DNA of 64,000 nt, from NCBI GenBank assembly GCA_949283955.1, contig CASDUP010000031.1, positions 1-64,000 of the forward strand. Reading direction: 5' to 3'. Source of the DNA: an uncultured Verrucomicrobiota bacterium. Lineage in GTDB: Bacteria; Verrucomicrobiota; Verrucomicrobiia; Opitutales; Intestinicryptomonadaceae. The stretch's first letter is position 1; each line of letters begins with the position of its first letter. The position numbers were made by a program, and so were the translations under genes. Below, one piece after another: positions 26,906 through 36,381 of this stretch. The notes under the pieces were generated by a model. It was not told where the DNA came from, ran no database searches, and worked only from the letters and a program-made list of their open reading frames with translations.

Positions 26906-28741
26906 TTAAGCGGATGTTTTCCCCGAATCTCCCGCAGAATATTTCAACAAGCAAAGCGGCATTATCAAAACGTGCAAAATCGAAAAAATCGAAAACCAAA
27001 ACCAACCGCCCTCGAAGAACCCGTAGGAGTGCAAGCCAACTCCGAGCATGTTCACTCCAAACCACGCCCACGCCGCCACCACGTTTCCAAAAACGCAAAA
27101 AGCAAGAAACACTCTGTCGGAAAAAATTTTAAACGTTCTTCCGTGTATGCAAAACGCGCACCATAACAGAGTCATCAAAGCCCCGTTTTCCTTCGGATCC
27201 CACCCCCAGAATCTTCCCCAGCTCATGTCGGCCCATATTCCTCCAAGCATCGTGCCCGCAAATATGAACAGCATGGCAAAACACTCTATGGAATACACTC
27301 CACGGGCGCTCTCTCCGGTTAGAATACCAAAATTTTCCCTCGACTTTAAATTTGCCAACAGCCTGAACGCCGAAACGGTTCCTCCGAGAAATATTCCGCA
27401 ATAGCCCACCATTATAGTCACCACATGCGCGGTAAGCCAAAAATTGGAATTTAAAACCGCCCTCATGACTCCCATGGAATCCTCTCCGCTGGGCATGTTA
27501 ACCGCTATAATAAGCGACAGAAATCCGGCTGTTGCCGCCGATACCCCGTATATTCCCACTCTTCTTTTCAAGCACATCAGAAGTCCGACAAGCGCCCCGC
27601 AGGCTCCGGCGAAAACTATGGAAGAGTATAGATTTGTCACCGGAGGGCGCATCTGAATGTACATTCTTGCAAGTATTCCGAGGGATTGCGAACACACCCC
27701 GCCTATCAAAAACACCAACGCGAAATAAAACGCCACTTCCCTCAACCTTTGGAAGCCCGACGAGAGTCCGAAACAAAACAGCGCCGCCGCATATAACAGC
27801 AGCCCTCCGGAAAAGGGGGAAACCGCATTTGCTATCTGCTCTATTTTCAACCTCGCAAAGTCTATGTTTTTGTCCGATCTCAACATCGAATAGAGCTCCG
27901 ACATCGCTTTCCTTGCCGCGTCTAAATCTCCCTTAGAAAGGGAATCCCTAAGTTCGGAATATTTCGACAATGCGGAAAAGCTTTCCTCTGGAAGGCTCCT
28001 GTCCAACATCGCCTCGACGGGAGTAAGAAAACTTCCATCGCGCGGAACATTTCTAAGTAGTTTGTCCGACGCCGAAGCTTCCGCGTTTGCTACAAAACGG
28101 AGCGTTTTTAACATTCTGGAAGCGGGAATCAAATTTTCGGTTTTTGGCTCTCTCGAATTTTTTGACGCGCTCTCCAGTTCTGAGGCCGCCTCTTCTACCG
28201 CTTTCCTCCACTTCCGGACCGACTCGCGCGCCGTCTCCGACTTGGAAAACGAAAACGCTAAGCTTTCGGAATATATCGCATAAAGGTACGCCGAGTTCAA
28301 AACCTCCCTGCATGCCAGCGCGTACTTGCCCTCCCCCTCCGCGCTCTTTCTCAGAGAATCCTCGCACCTTTCCACGTCAGCAAAGGAAAAATATCTTCCC
28401 TTTGCTCCCAACAGCGCTTGAAGCTCTTTATTGTCGGTTCTAAAAATCCTCTGGTTGCCCGCGAAGTCGGATCTTGAGCAAAGCGTCCATAGAAGCTTCG
28501 CGGCCGACACCCTCTCTCCGTCGAATTTAGCGGAATCTCGTCCCCCTACCATTCTCGCGAAGTCCTCCGCCGCGCTCGATATTGGCATCACCCTGCCGCC
28601 TTTCAACACGGGCAATCCTCCGAGAGAATCGGAGACAACCGAGTCGTAGAGCGAGTCCGAGAGAGAAATCTCCCTGATACAAAGCGGGAGCAGGAACAAT
28701 GCAAAAGCGGCCGCGACCGCAAAAAAACATCTCTTAAGCAT
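26906..28741 (-). CDS. ccsA: System II cytochrome c maturation protein CcsA/ResC (haem handling)
   Basis: A 611-residue inner-membrane protein. The N-terminal half has one transmembrane helix and a long periplasmic domain (about residues 30-310). The C-terminal half has multiple helices and the tryptophan-rich WWD signature around residues 500-520 (WADMSWGRFWGWDPKE), which presents haem to apocytochromes; flanking His residues are in LTAHVVT and GLHSYGF. Its start overlaps the end of resB by 8 nt. With ResB it should attach haem to exported CxxCH proteins such as those at 6.9 and 57.3 kb. No thioredoxin-like partner (ResA) is visible here. Confidence 0.9.
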   Translation of the reverse strand: MLKRCFFAVAAAFALFLLPLCIREISLSDSLYDSVVSDSLGGLPVLKGGRVMPISSAAEDFARMVGGRDSAKFDGERVSAAKLLWTLCSRSDFAGNQRIFRTDNKELQALLGAKGRYFSFADVERCEDSLRKSAEGEGKYALACREVLNSAYLYAIYSESLAFSFSKSETARESVRKWRKAVEEAASELESASKNSREPKTENLIPASRMLKTLRFVANAEASASDKLLRNVPRDGSFLTPVEAMLDRSLPEESFSALSKYSELRDSLSKGDLDAARKAMSELYSMLRSDKNIDFARLKIEQIANAVSPFSGGLLLYAAALFCFGLSSGFQRLREVAFYFALVFLIGGVCSQSLGILARMYIQMRPPVTNLYSSIVFAGACGALVGLLMCLKRRVGIYGVSAATAGFLSLIIAVNMPSGEDSMGVMRAVLNSNFWLTAHVVTIMVGYCGIFLGGTVSAFRLLANLKSRENFGILTGESARGVYSIECFAMLFIFAGTMLGGIWADMSWGRFWGWDPKENGALMTLLWCAFCIHGRTFKIFSDRVFLAFCVFGNVVAAWAWFGVNMLGVGLHSYGFFEGGWFWFSIFSILHVLIMPLCLLKYSAGDSGKTSA

Positions 28742-29480
28742 CTCTTTCCCCCCTCTTGCGCGCCGCGCCGGGCAGAAATATTATCAGCATTCCCGCGAAA
28801 GTAGCCCCGACGGAAATCCACGGCAGCAATCTTGCGGGATTTTTTACGCACGCCAGCACGCTAACCCTTCCTCTGTCGGCGTAGGAGCTTTGGTAAAATG
28901 TCCATCCGCCAAAAGAGGCTGGAGCATTTACCATTATCGACACGGGAGAACTGTCCTTCCCCTTGCGAAAAGTCACGGTACTTTCGTAGGATTTGGGAAT
29001 CGAACTTCCCCTCCAATTTTCTATTTTAAAGTCGTCCAAAGTCACCTTGAAATGCAGCGGGACCCTCTTGCCGTCTGAGAGAAGCACTTCGTCTGAAGTT
29101 TCCCCCACGCGGAGCGGCATCACTCCCTCCAATCTCATAAAGGACTGCAAAAATCCGGACACTATGAGCAAAATCAATGCCATGTGGGTTAGCGAAATTC
29201 CAAGGCCGTAAAGCCCGAATTTCGACCTCCTATAACATGCCGCCGCGATGTTTACGCACGCCAAAAATCCTATCGCGGCGCCTCCGAGCATAGGCAATCC
29301 CGTGATATTTTCGAAAAATAGAAACGAGCAAAGATATCCGCTTTTAACCTTTTCGAGAGGCAGATCCGTTTGTGCTATCGTGGCAAAAAACACGAGCAAA
29401 ACCCCGTAGGCCAACAGAAAAAGCGTCAGCCACGGCGAGGACGCCGCTTTGTAAACCGCCTTGATTGCCCTGCCTCTCAT
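28734..29480 (-). CDS. resB: Cytochrome c biogenesis protein ResB
   Basis: A 248-residue membrane protein. Three hydrophobic helices occupy about residues 15-40, 60-85 and 90-110. A periplasmic domain follows with typical ResB text (FKVTLDDFKIENWRGSSIPKSY and SIMVNAPASFGGWTFYQSSY), and a last helix lies near 220-240. It is shorter than the ResB of Gram-positive bacteria but similar to those fused or paired with CcsA in Bacteroidota and Verrucomicrobiota. It overlaps ccsA by 8 nt, which indicates translational coupling. Confidence 0.88.
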   Translation of the reverse strand: MRGRAIKAVYKAASSPWLTLFLLAYGVLLVFFATIAQTDLPLEKVKSGYLCSFLFFENITGLPMLGGAAIGFLACVNIAAACYRRSKFGLYGLGISLTHMALILLIVSGFLQSFMRLEGVMPLRVGETSDEVLLSDGKRVPLHFKVTLDDFKIENWRGSSIPKSYESTVTFRKGKDSSPVSIMVNAPASFGGWTFYQSSYADRGRVSVLACVKNPARLLPWISVGATFAGMLIIFLPGAARKRGERDA

Positions 29481-29515
29481 AATGCTTTCCCGGTTTTATC
29501 AACAAGCGGCGATTC

Positions 29516-30619
29516 TCAGGCGTTAAATCTAAAAAGTGCCACGTCGCCGTCCGCGAAAAGATAATCCCTTCCCTCGAGCCTGTACTTTCCCGCCTCGCGC
29601 GCATGCACTACGCTTCCCAAAGCCGCCAAGTCCTCGTACGATACAACCTCCGCCTTTATAAATCCCTTCTCAAAATCCGTGTGTATCACCCCCGCGCACT
29701 GCGGAGCCGACATTCCCTTTTTAAACGTCCAAGCCCTCACCTCTTTTTCGCCCGCCGTAAAGAAGCTCGCAAGTCCCAAGAGATCGTACGTTTTCCTTAT
29801 GAGGGACGACACCCCGCTGTCCGATACTCCCAACTCTTTCAAATATTCCTCCGCCTCGGTTCGAGAAAGCTCGGACAGTTCCTCCTCAAGGCGCGCGCAA
29901 ATCGAACACGAATCCGCTCCGTGCTCGCGCTGGGCAAACTCCCCTACGGACTTGACGTACCCGTTCGACAAAGGGTCTGCTATGTCGTTTTCTGACACGT
30001 TGCACGCATATATCACGGGCTTTGAAGTAAGAAGAAAAAACGACTTTATCCTATCGGAATCCTCCGGCGACAAATCCATCGTAAGGGCGGGTTTTCCCTC
30101 GTTTAGATGCGAGCACACCGCCTCGAGCAATTCGACATTTTTGACGGCTTCCTTATCCATTCCCTTCGCCCTTCTTCTGTTGTTTTCGAGCTGCTTCTCG
30201 CAACTCTGAAGGTCGGAAAGTATTAGCTCTGTGGATATGACCTCTATATCCCTTATAGGATCTACGCTCCCCATATTGTGCAGAATGTCGTCGTCGTCGA
30301 AACATCTAACCACGTGTACTATGGCGTCGCATTCCCTTATATTGGAAAGAAATTTGTTTCCCAATCCCTCGCCCTTGCTCGCGCCCTCCACAAGTCCGGC
30401 TATGTCTAAAAACTCTACAGCAGCAGGAATTATTACATTTGTTTTTGCAATCTTGGCCAAAACCCCAAGCCTATCGTCGGGAACCTCCACTACCCCAACG
30501 TTCGGCTCTATCGTGCAAAACGGATAATTTGCGGCCTCCGCTTTTCTGCTCCTCGTAAGAGCGTTAAAAAGAGTGCTCTTGCCGACGTTCGGCAACCCCA
30601 CTATTCCCGCCTTCAACAT
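29516..30619 (-). CDS. ychF: Ribosome-associated P-loop ATPase/GTPase YchF
   Basis: A 367-residue Obg-family NTPase. The G1 motif is GLPNVGKST near residues 8-16, followed by NYPFCTIEPNVG, DIAGLV and a helical insertion. The TGS domain at the C-terminus ends in DYLFADGDVALFRFNA, typical for YchF. Members bind ribosomes and prefer ATP, with roles in stress responses. The start is preceded by an A/T-rich 48-nt gap after purM, and the next gene downstream is resB at 35 nt. Confidence 0.94.
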   Translation of the reverse strand: MLKAGIVGLPNVGKSTLFNALTRSRKAEAANYPFCTIEPNVGVVEVPDDRLGVLAKIAKTNVIIPAAVEFLDIAGLVEGASKGEGLGNKFLSNIRECDAIVHVVRCFDDDDILHNMGSVDPIRDIEVISTELILSDLQSCEKQLENNRRRAKGMDKEAVKNVELLEAVCSHLNEGKPALTMDLSPEDSDRIKSFFLLTSKPVIYACNVSENDIADPLSNGYVKSVGEFAQREHGADSCSICARLEEELSELSRTEAEEYLKELGVSDSGVSSLIRKTYDLLGLASFFTAGEKEVRAWTFKKGMSAPQCAGVIHTDFEKGFIKAEVVSYEDLAALGSVVHAREAGKYRLEGRDYLFADGDVALFRFNA

Positions 30620-30667
30620 ACGCTTTTCCCTCGTCTATCAAAAATTTCCATCCTCCGAAAAATCCGG

Positions 30668-31855
30668 CTAACTCCGGGGCCCGTAGCGCAGAATCTGCCC
30701 GTCAAACTTTATATCCAAGCTGTTCCCGACTCCGGAACTCTCCTCCGTTCTTCCCACAATCCGCGCTTCCACACCAAAGGATTCCGAAATCTTCACAACT
30801 TTTGCGGCGTCTCGGGGCTCGCAGTATACTTCCATTCTATGCCCCATGTTGTAAACTTCAAACATCTCCCTGTCCGAGGTTCCGCTCGACTCCTTGATTG
30901 CGGAAAATATAGGGGGAACCGGAAAGAGGTTGTCCTTGACGAATTTCACTCCCCTTCCGAACCTGAGGCACTTCGTCTGGCCGCCCCCCGAACAGTGCAC
31001 CAATCCCCTGACAAGGCGCTTCTTCAGAAGCCTCATTACAATCGGGGCGTAGGTTCTGGTTGGAGAGAGCAAAGCTTCAGCAACCGTCATTCCGGAACGC
31101 GGAAGCTTGTCCTCCAGCTTGTACTTTCCGCAATACGCCAAACCGCTCGGAATGTTGGTATCGTAAGTTTCCGGATATTTCTTTGCGTAGTATTTGCAGA
31201 GCATGTCGTGCCTGGCGCTCGTAAGACCGTTCGAGCCGATTCCGCTGTTTTCAAAATCCTCGTAGGAAGCCCTGCCCGACGAAGAAAGCCCCACTATGGA
31301 AAGTCCCGGAACGATTCCGCTCCCGTTTATAACCTTCTTTCTTTCCATAACCGCCACGGCGCACGAATCGACAACCGCCGCTCCAGTCAAATCGCCCGTA
31401 TCGGCAGTCTCGCCTCCTCCGGAGTAGATTTTCATGCCGTACCCGCGAAGCTTTTCCAAAAATTCCTCGGCTCCGTTTATCAAGGCAGCAATAGCCTCTC
31501 CGGGAACATTTTTAGCATTTCGATTTATGGTGTTGGAAAGAAGAATTCTGTCGAAAGCTCCGACGCACAGAAGATCGTCTATGTTCATTACGATGGAGTC
31601 TTGCGATATGCCCTTGAAAACCGACGCGTCTCCGGTTTCGCGGAAATAAAGATAGGCTATTATCGATTTCGTTCCGCTTCCGTCGGAGTGGATTATGTTG
31701 CAGAGCGACTTCTTTCCCGTGAGAACGTCGGGGGTTATTTTGCAAAAGGCTCCCTCGAATATTCCCCTGTCGAGCTTATCGACCGCCTTGTGAACCTCCT
31801 CCTTGCCGGATGAGACTCCTCTAGACGCGTATCTGCCTGTGTTTGCTTTTTTCAT
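30668..31855 (-). CDS. purM: Phosphoribosylformylglycinamidine cyclo-ligase family protein (AIR synthase)
   Basis: A 395-residue AIR synthase-related protein for the fifth step of purine synthesis (FGAM to AIR). It has the [12 protein letters not shown] and [10 protein letters not shown] elements of the ATP-binding N-terminal domain and [13 protein letters not shown] followed by SSSGRASYE in the C-terminal half. It is the long version (about 390 residues) known from Bacteroidota and relatives rather than the 345-residue enterobacterial form. It follows thrH after 8 nt on the same strand. purC lies at 46.4 kb, so purine genes are dispersed. That this is the true AIR synthase rather than a paralogue is inference. 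Confidence 0.85.
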   Translation of the reverse strand: MKKANTGRYASRGVSSGKEEVHKAVDKLDRGIFEGAFCKITPDVLTGKKSLCNIIHSDGSGTKSIIAYLYFRETGDASVFKGISQDSIVMNIDDLLCVGAFDRILLSNTINRNAKNVPGEAIAALINGAEEFLEKLRGYGMKIYSGGGETADTGDLTGAAVVDSCAVAVMERKKVINGSGIVPGLSIVGLSSSGRASYEDFENSGIGSNGLTSARHDMLCKYYAKKYPETYDTNIPSGLAYCGKYKLEDKLPRSGMTVAEALLSPTRTYAPIVMRLLKKRLVRGLVHCSGGGQTKCLRFGRGVKFVKDNLFPVPPIFSAIKESSGTSDREMFEVYNMGHRMEVYCEPRDAAKVVKISESFGVEARIVGRTEESSGVGNSLDIKFDGQILRYGPRS

Positions 31856-31863
31856 CTAAGCGG

Positions 31864-32469
31864 CTACTCCTTCATGTAGATTTCGAGTTGCAAGGCCAAC
31901 TCGGTGTATTCGTAGGCGGCGGGAAGGTCGGAATTTTCCCTCGCGAACTTTTCGGACGGGCGAAACAGCACCGCCTTGTCGGCTGCGCGAAGCATGGACA
32001 GGTCGTTGTACGAATCGCCGGAGGCAATCACTTTAAAGTTTAGTTTTTTGAGCGTCTCCACAGTGACCCTCTTTTGGTCGGACAGCCTCAGCTTGTATCC
32101 GGTTATCTCTCCGGAATCCGACACTATCAAATTGTGGCAGAAAATCGTCGGATAGTCCAACTGTGCCATCAGGGGATGGGCGAACTCCTCGAACGTGTCC
32201 GAAAGAATCACTACCCTCGTCTTCGACTTCAATCTGCTGTAAAACTCCCTCGCGCCGTCCAGGGGCTTCATCTTCGACACCACGCTCTGTATGTCGGCAA
32301 GCTTCACACCCCTGTCGGATAGTATCTTTAGCCGATATTTCATCAGCTTGTCGTAATCTGGTTCGTCCCGCGTCGTTCTGCGAAGCTCCGGTATTCCGGC
32401 CGCTTCGGCAAAGGCAATCCATATCTCGGGAACCAACACCCCCTCCAAATCGAGCACTACAACGTTCAT
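31864..32469 (-). CDS. thrH: Phosphoserine phosphatase / homoserine phosphotransferase (ThrH)
   Basis: A 201-residue HAD-family enzyme. The nucleophile motif is LDLEGVLVPEIWIAFAE, close to the Pseudomonas ThrH N-terminus, with LSDTFEEF as the second motif, Lys in LRLSDQKR and the acid pair in GDSYND as the last. ThrH dephosphorylates phosphoserine and can move the phosphate to homoserine, which bypasses SerB. The gene sits between tolB (24 nt) and purM (8 nt). The resemblance runs over nearly the whole length. Serine synthesis is the most likely physiological role. Confidence 0.92.
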   Translation of the reverse strand: MNVVVLDLEGVLVPEIWIAFAEAAGIPELRRTTRDEPDYDKLMKYRLKILSDRGVKLADIQSVVSKMKPLDGAREFYSRLKSKTRVVILSDTFEEFAHPLMAQLDYPTIFCHNLIVSDSGEITGYKLRLSDQKRVTVETLKKLNFKVIASGDSYNDLSMLRAADKAVLFRPSEKFARENSDLPAAYEYTELALQLEIYMKE

Positions 32470-32493
32470 ATCGGAAAAATGTTCGACCCAGTT

Positions 32494-33711
32494 CTACCTT
32501 TCGACGTACGCGGCGCTCGCACCACTCGTCGACCCGAATCCCGCGGAATGCAGCGGAGTTTGCCGGAGCGTTTCCGTATCCACCACATACAACCTGCTGC
32601 TCGCACCGATTTTCTTGGTGCAAATCAGATGCCTTCCGTCCGCCAGCCAAGCCGGCTCCGAAGAATTCGCTCCGCTCGTGACCCATTTTGAGACGCCGGT
32701 TTTCATGTCGTACACCGCCACCTGGAAACCCTTTCCAACCGCCGCCGTAAACGCTATCAAATCCTGGTTTACGGGATTCCAAACGGGCTCGGAGGCGTAT
32801 CTGCTCATGCGGGTAGCAAGCATTTTCGGCTTTCCTCCGGAGGAGCTCATCACGTATATTTGGGGCCCTCCGCGGGAATCTGAGGCGAACACCAATTTTG
32901 ATCCGTCTGGAGAAAAGCACGGCGAGCTTTCCGTGGCGGAGGTCCGCGTCATTCTTTTAAAGCCCCCTCCCGAAGCGTTCGCCGTCCAAACTTCGGCGTT
33001 TCCGCTGGCGGAGAGTATCAAGGCGACCTTGGATCCGTCCCTCGAAAAACTTCCTCCCGTGTTGCTTCCCTTGAACGAGGAAAAAATCCTGCGGGTTTTT
33101 TTGTCGAGATCCACCATTATCAAGTCCATGAAGCCCGAGTTGTAGTATCCTGTGTATAAAATTTTCGATCCGTCCGGAGATATGTGGGGCATGAGAGATT
33201 CGGAATTGTCGGATGTGATTTTCTTGACGTTTTTGAAGGGAATGTCCGACACGCATATCTCGGAAATTTTGGAGCGGGATCCTGCTGAATAGGAAAACGC
33301 CACTTTTGAGGCGAAAAATCCTGGAGAGCGGAGAGTTTTCTCAACTGCCATATCGCATGCCCTCATGAGAGCGTCCGTAGGGGAGGAACCGGAACATGAG
33401 GTTGTCACGGTAGTCGCTCCGCTTATAGTCAGCCCCACGGAATTTCCCTCCCCGCGGGCGAACCTAAACTCGAACTGCGCCTCGGAAGGCTTTACAAGGA
33501 CGTAGCTTCCGTGCATGTTGAAAACCTTGGACGCTATGGCCTTATCCTCCGCGTTGTCTGCCGATATGGACACCCTGTACACCGGAACGTTGAGCGCCCC
33601 GTCCTTGATTATCTTTCCGGCGTCGAGAACCGAACCCTGCTGTGCAAGGCAGCAAAGCGGGGACATTGCCGCCGCAAAAATAAACGTTAAAATTTTGTCG
33701 CTAATTCTCAT
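32494..33711 (-). CDS. tolB: Periplasmic Tol-Pal system protein TolB
   Basis: A 405-residue exported protein from the ATG at 33711. A longer in-frame extension to 33891 has no family match and would hide the signal peptide (MRISDKILTFIFAAAMSPLCCLAQ). The N-terminal TolB domain is followed by a six-bladed beta-propeller with PD40 repeats (MPHISPDGSKILYTGYY, SFSRDGSKVALILS, CFSPDGSKLVFASD). TolB links the envelope energy system to Pal at the outer membrane. The usual tolQRA and pal genes are not in the window, so the tol genes are split in this genome. Confidence 0.9.
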   Translation of the reverse strand: MRISDKILTFIFAAAMSPLCCLAQQGSVLDAGKIIKDGALNVPVYRVSISADNAEDKAIASKVFNMHGSYVLVKPSEAQFEFRFARGEGNSVGLTISGATTVTTSCSGSSPTDALMRACDMAVEKTLRSPGFFASKVAFSYSAGSRSKISEICVSDIPFKNVKKITSDNSESLMPHISPDGSKILYTGYYNSGFMDLIMVDLDKKTRRIFSSFKGSNTGGSFSRDGSKVALILSASGNAEVWTANASGGGFKRMTRTSATESSPCFSPDGSKLVFASDSRGGPQIYVMSSSGGKPKMLATRMSRYASEPVWNPVNQDLIAFTAAVGKGFQVAVYDMKTGVSKWVTSGANSSEPAWLADGRHLICTKKIGASSRLYVVDTETLRQTPLHSAGFGSTSGASAAYVER

Positions 33712-33766
33712 GTTCCCCTTTTTCCCTCTGTTTGCGTGAATATTCCGATTTTCCCACAGTATCCGA

Positions 33767-34624
33767 TTATGACTGTTTCTTTTCAACACTTTTTGCTTTG
33801 TTTTTGTTTCGGCTCCCGTAATACACTTTTTCGAGAAACAGACCTTTTGCCGGAGCCGCCTGAAACAGCGTACCGCGCCTCCCCGACTCAAGAGCCGAAA
33901 TTATGTCTCCCTCTCCGAGTTTTCCAAGCCCCACGTCGAGCAGCGCTCCCGCCATCATTCTGACCATCTTGTAAAGGAATCCGCTGCCTTCCGCCACCAG
34001 CCGGATTTCCTTTCCCCTCTTCGACACTCTGAGCTCGTCGACCCTCTTTACTGTATTTTCGCGCTTGCCGTCCTCCAAATGCCTGTTTGCGCTAAACGCG
34101 GTAAAATCGTGCTCCCCGAGCAAAATCCTGGCGGCAGAGTTCATTTTGTCTATATCTGGAACGCGCCTTGCCAAAGACCACCTGTATCTCGAAAGATGCG
34201 GGGGGGCATATCCCAGATAGTAGCGGTAAACGTATCTTTTTCCCTTCGCGTCGAATCTAGCGTGGAAATCTTTCGAAGCTTGGGACACCTTAATTATCCT
34301 CACGGAGTCCGAATTTCCCCCTCTGAGGGCAGCAAGCAAAGAATCCAATCCGTGACTCCACGCGGCGTCGAAATGAAACACCTGCCCCAGCGCGTGAACG
34401 CCTGCGTCCGTTCTTCCGGCGGCGTGTATCCTTATCTTCCTCTTGAAAATTTTTAGCAACCTGCCCTCTATAAAATCCTGAATACTCCCGCCGCCCTTCT
34501 GACTTTGCCAGCCCCTATAATCGGTTCCGTCGTAGGCGCATAAGCATTTGAATCTGCGAATTTTTCCGGAAGGAGGAGTTTTCGAAGCTTCTATAAAATA
34601 AGTTTCCAGATCCCGATTTTTCAC
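33767..34624 (-). CDS. truA: tRNA pseudouridine synthase A
   Basis: A 285-residue enzyme that makes pseudouridine at positions 38-40 of tRNA. The catalytic Asp is in AGRTDAGVHALGQ (near residue 72). The N-terminal domain has the YDGTDYRGWQ segment, and the C-terminal domain contains SGFLYKMVRMMAG, both conserved in TruA. The N-terminus is about 25 residues longer than the E. coli enzyme. It overlaps the ruvX stop by 4 nt, so the two are coupled. Confidence 0.94.
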   Translation of the reverse strand: MKNRDLETYFIEASKTPPSGKIRRFKCLCAYDGTDYRGWQSQKGGGSIQDFIEGRLLKIFKRKIRIHAAGRTDAGVHALGQVFHFDAAWSHGLDSLLAALRGGNSDSVRIIKVSQASKDFHARFDAKGKRYVYRYYLGYAPPHLSRYRWSLARRVPDIDKMNSAARILLGEHDFTAFSANRHLEDGKRENTVKRVDELRVSKRGKEIRLVAEGSGFLYKMVRMMAGALLDVGLGKLGEGDIISALESGRRGTLFQAAPAKGLFLEKVYYGSRNKNKAKSVEKKQS

Positions 34625-35067
34625 TTCTCCCCGCCTTTCGAAATCAAGTATTCACCCAAAACGAGAGCTATAGCCCGGCTGTCTATGTCGCCGCTTTTTC
34701 TGTGCTTCAATCTTGCCGACAGCGATTTTTTTGGCTTCGAATTCATGGCGAAATAGTCGCTTTCTGCCTGGAATGAGCTGAGCCTTTCGTCGGCCCTGTC
34801 GACCTCCAGTCCAAACCTCTCCGTCAAAATCTCGACAAACTCGTCCACCTCTCTTGCCTTCTCTCCCACCGATCCGTCCATGTTGTACGGATAGCCTATC
34901 ACGATTTTATCTATCTTTCTCCGCTTTATTTCCAAGCCTATGTGCTCCAACCTTCCATTCAAGGTCGGCTCCACGGCGGCGGGAATGGGCACGGCAACCC
35001 CTAGCGCTCCGTCCGCGTACGCCAAGCCTATTCGCCTGTGCCCGTAATCTATTCCCAGATAGTTCAT
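34621..35067 (-). CDS. ruvX: Putative pre-16S rRNA nuclease / Holliday junction resolvase-like (YqgF/RuvX)
   Basis: A 148-residue RNase H-fold protein. The N-terminal catalytic motif LGIDYGHRRIGLA includes the first Asp. The middle motif IVIGYPYNMDGSVG and the acid pair in RADERLSS are also conserved, and the C-terminal Asp is in DIDSRAIALVL. YqgF proteins mature the 5' end of 16S rRNA. The family is essential in many bacteria. It overlaps truA by 4 nt and is divergent from the zinc-ribbon gene. Confidence 0.92.
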   Translation of the reverse strand: MNYLGIDYGHRRIGLAYADGALGVAVPIPAAVEPTLNGRLEHIGLEIKRRKIDKIVIGYPYNMDGSVGEKAREVDEFVEILTERFGLEVDRADERLSSFQAESDYFAMNSKPKKSLSARLKHRKSGDIDSRAIALVLGEYLISKGGEK

Positions 35068-35151
35068 TGTCCCGATATATATATGCTATGCCCGCGCGAA
35101 TTAAAATCTTTTTTATTGCGCGAGAACGGTTTCTTATCTCAAAATGCACGC

Positions 35152-35844
35152 GTGAAAGACGCTATTCAAAAACTCCTCGAACTTCAAAAGCTCGATTCGG
35201 CTCTGGCCGACGCTAAGCGCGAACTCGATTCCATTCCCAAAGACATAATGAGGGTGGAAACGAAAAAGTCCGAAATTCTCGGAATTTTGGAGGGGAGAAA
35301 GAGGGAGCTTGAAGAGTTGGAAAAGAGGCGCGAAGAGATGCGCTCCACAAGAAAGGCGCTCGAAGAGAAGGCCCAAAAGTACAAAGTTCTGCTTGCTTCG
35401 ATGAAAAAGCAGGCAGACTACGACGCTGCCAACGCCGAAATAGAAAAATTCCTCAAACAGGCGGGAAGCATAGAGGAGGAGGAATTGAACGCGATGTTTG
35501 AAATAGATTCCCGGAAGGAGGCTTTAAAAAACGAAGAATCGATGACAAGCGCCTCCGTGAAAAATCTCGAATGCGAAATAGAGTCGATAGCGGCGAAAAA
35601 AGTTCCGTTGGAGGAGGCCTATGCGAACGCGAAATCCGCCCTGGAAGCCCATTCGGTTCCGGAAAACTATTTGGAGGTTTATTCAAACCTGAAAAATTCG
35701 GGGAAAAAATTTCCCATTGTAGTAAAGTGGAACGGAGGATGCTGCGGGGGCTGCCACATAAAGGTGTCGGCTACGGAAAGAGAGATTGAAAGCTCGGACA
35801 ATCCCGTCTGTTGCGAACATTGCGGAAGAATTTTATACGTTTAA
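35152..35844 (+). CDS. C4-type zinc-ribbon coiled-coil protein
   Basis: A 230-residue protein with a long coiled coil over about residues 1-180 and a zinc ribbon at the C-terminus: CCGGCHIK followed about 30 residues later by CCEHCGRIL. This is the zinc-ribbon/coiled-coil family related to CT398 and FlgN-like proteins; its role is unsettled, with suggested links to nucleic acids or secretion. I chose the GTG at 35152 because the family begins with a K..LLELQ..D helix; ATG at 35083 or GTG at 35038 would add a poorly conserved N-terminus. No Shine-Dalgarno sequence helps decide. Confidence 0.8.
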   Translation: MKDAIQKLLELQKLDSALADAKRELDSIPKDIMRVETKKSEILGILEGRKRELEELEKRREEMRSTRKALEEKAQKYKVLLASMKKQADYDAANAEIEKFLKQAGSIEEEELNAMFEIDSRKEALKNEESMTSASVKNLECEIESIAAKKVPLEEAYANAKSALEAHSVPENYLEVYSNLKNSGKKFPIVVKWNGGCCGGCHIKVSATEREIESSDNPVCCEHCGRILYV

Positions 35845-35877
35845 GCGCGAAAAAATTGCCTTCGCATTTTGACTGCC

Positions 35878-35911
35878 TTCGGCGCGTTTTGAGGCACGCC
35901 GAAATGTTTTT
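35878..35911 (+). terminator. Probable terminator after the zinc-ribbon gene
   Basis: Arms TTCGGCG (35878-35884) and CGCCGAA (35897-35903) form a 7-bp stem with a 12-nt loop, followed by ATGTTTTT. The stem is short and the T-run starts late, so it is a moderate call. Confidence 0.5.
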
Positions 35912-36381
35912 GGCATATTCACCGCAAAACGACCTATTCTCGAATTGATATTTTGTATCCGCCAACGCCGATTGCTAGCGAAGATTCAAGACTAATCCGC
36001 CTAAAGGCCGTGCCTATTCAAACTACCGCGGGCGCTGCCGATTCTCTTAGCCCAAACAAAATTCACCAATGTGGAAAGACCCGCATCGGTTTTTCCCGAC
36101 AAGCTTCCTTTCATCATAAGCGAAAATTTTTCATTCGCCCGAGTTGGTATTCTTTCTTCCCCGCGTTTTGCCGGCTTATACATATCCGCAAGCGTCATGC
36201 TAAGCCATGTGAACGGCTTTTCCATGAAAAAAAACTTTCGCAAACAATTCGAACCTGCTGCGCGCCTCGGCTTCCGGGCAAGAAATGGCCGAAAATCTCC
36301 TTCCACTTGAAAAAGCTCCGCGGACTTTTCGGCAAATTCCAGATATCCGCCCGGAACAAAAGCTATTCCAACTTACGAAGC
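35912..36381. other. Gene-free stretch between convergent genes
   Basis: About 470 nt after the terminator of the zinc-ribbon gene and before the 3' end of hisS. Short frames exist, including one of about 100 codons on the minus strand at 36001-36306, but none has family resemblance or good codon structure. I see no tRNA, repeat or regulatory RNA. Confidence 0.4.

Noticed and set aside
36001-36306. A 101-codon frame on the minus strand before hisS
   Set aside because: No recognisable family, no ribosome site and unusual residue composition; I treat it as chance.
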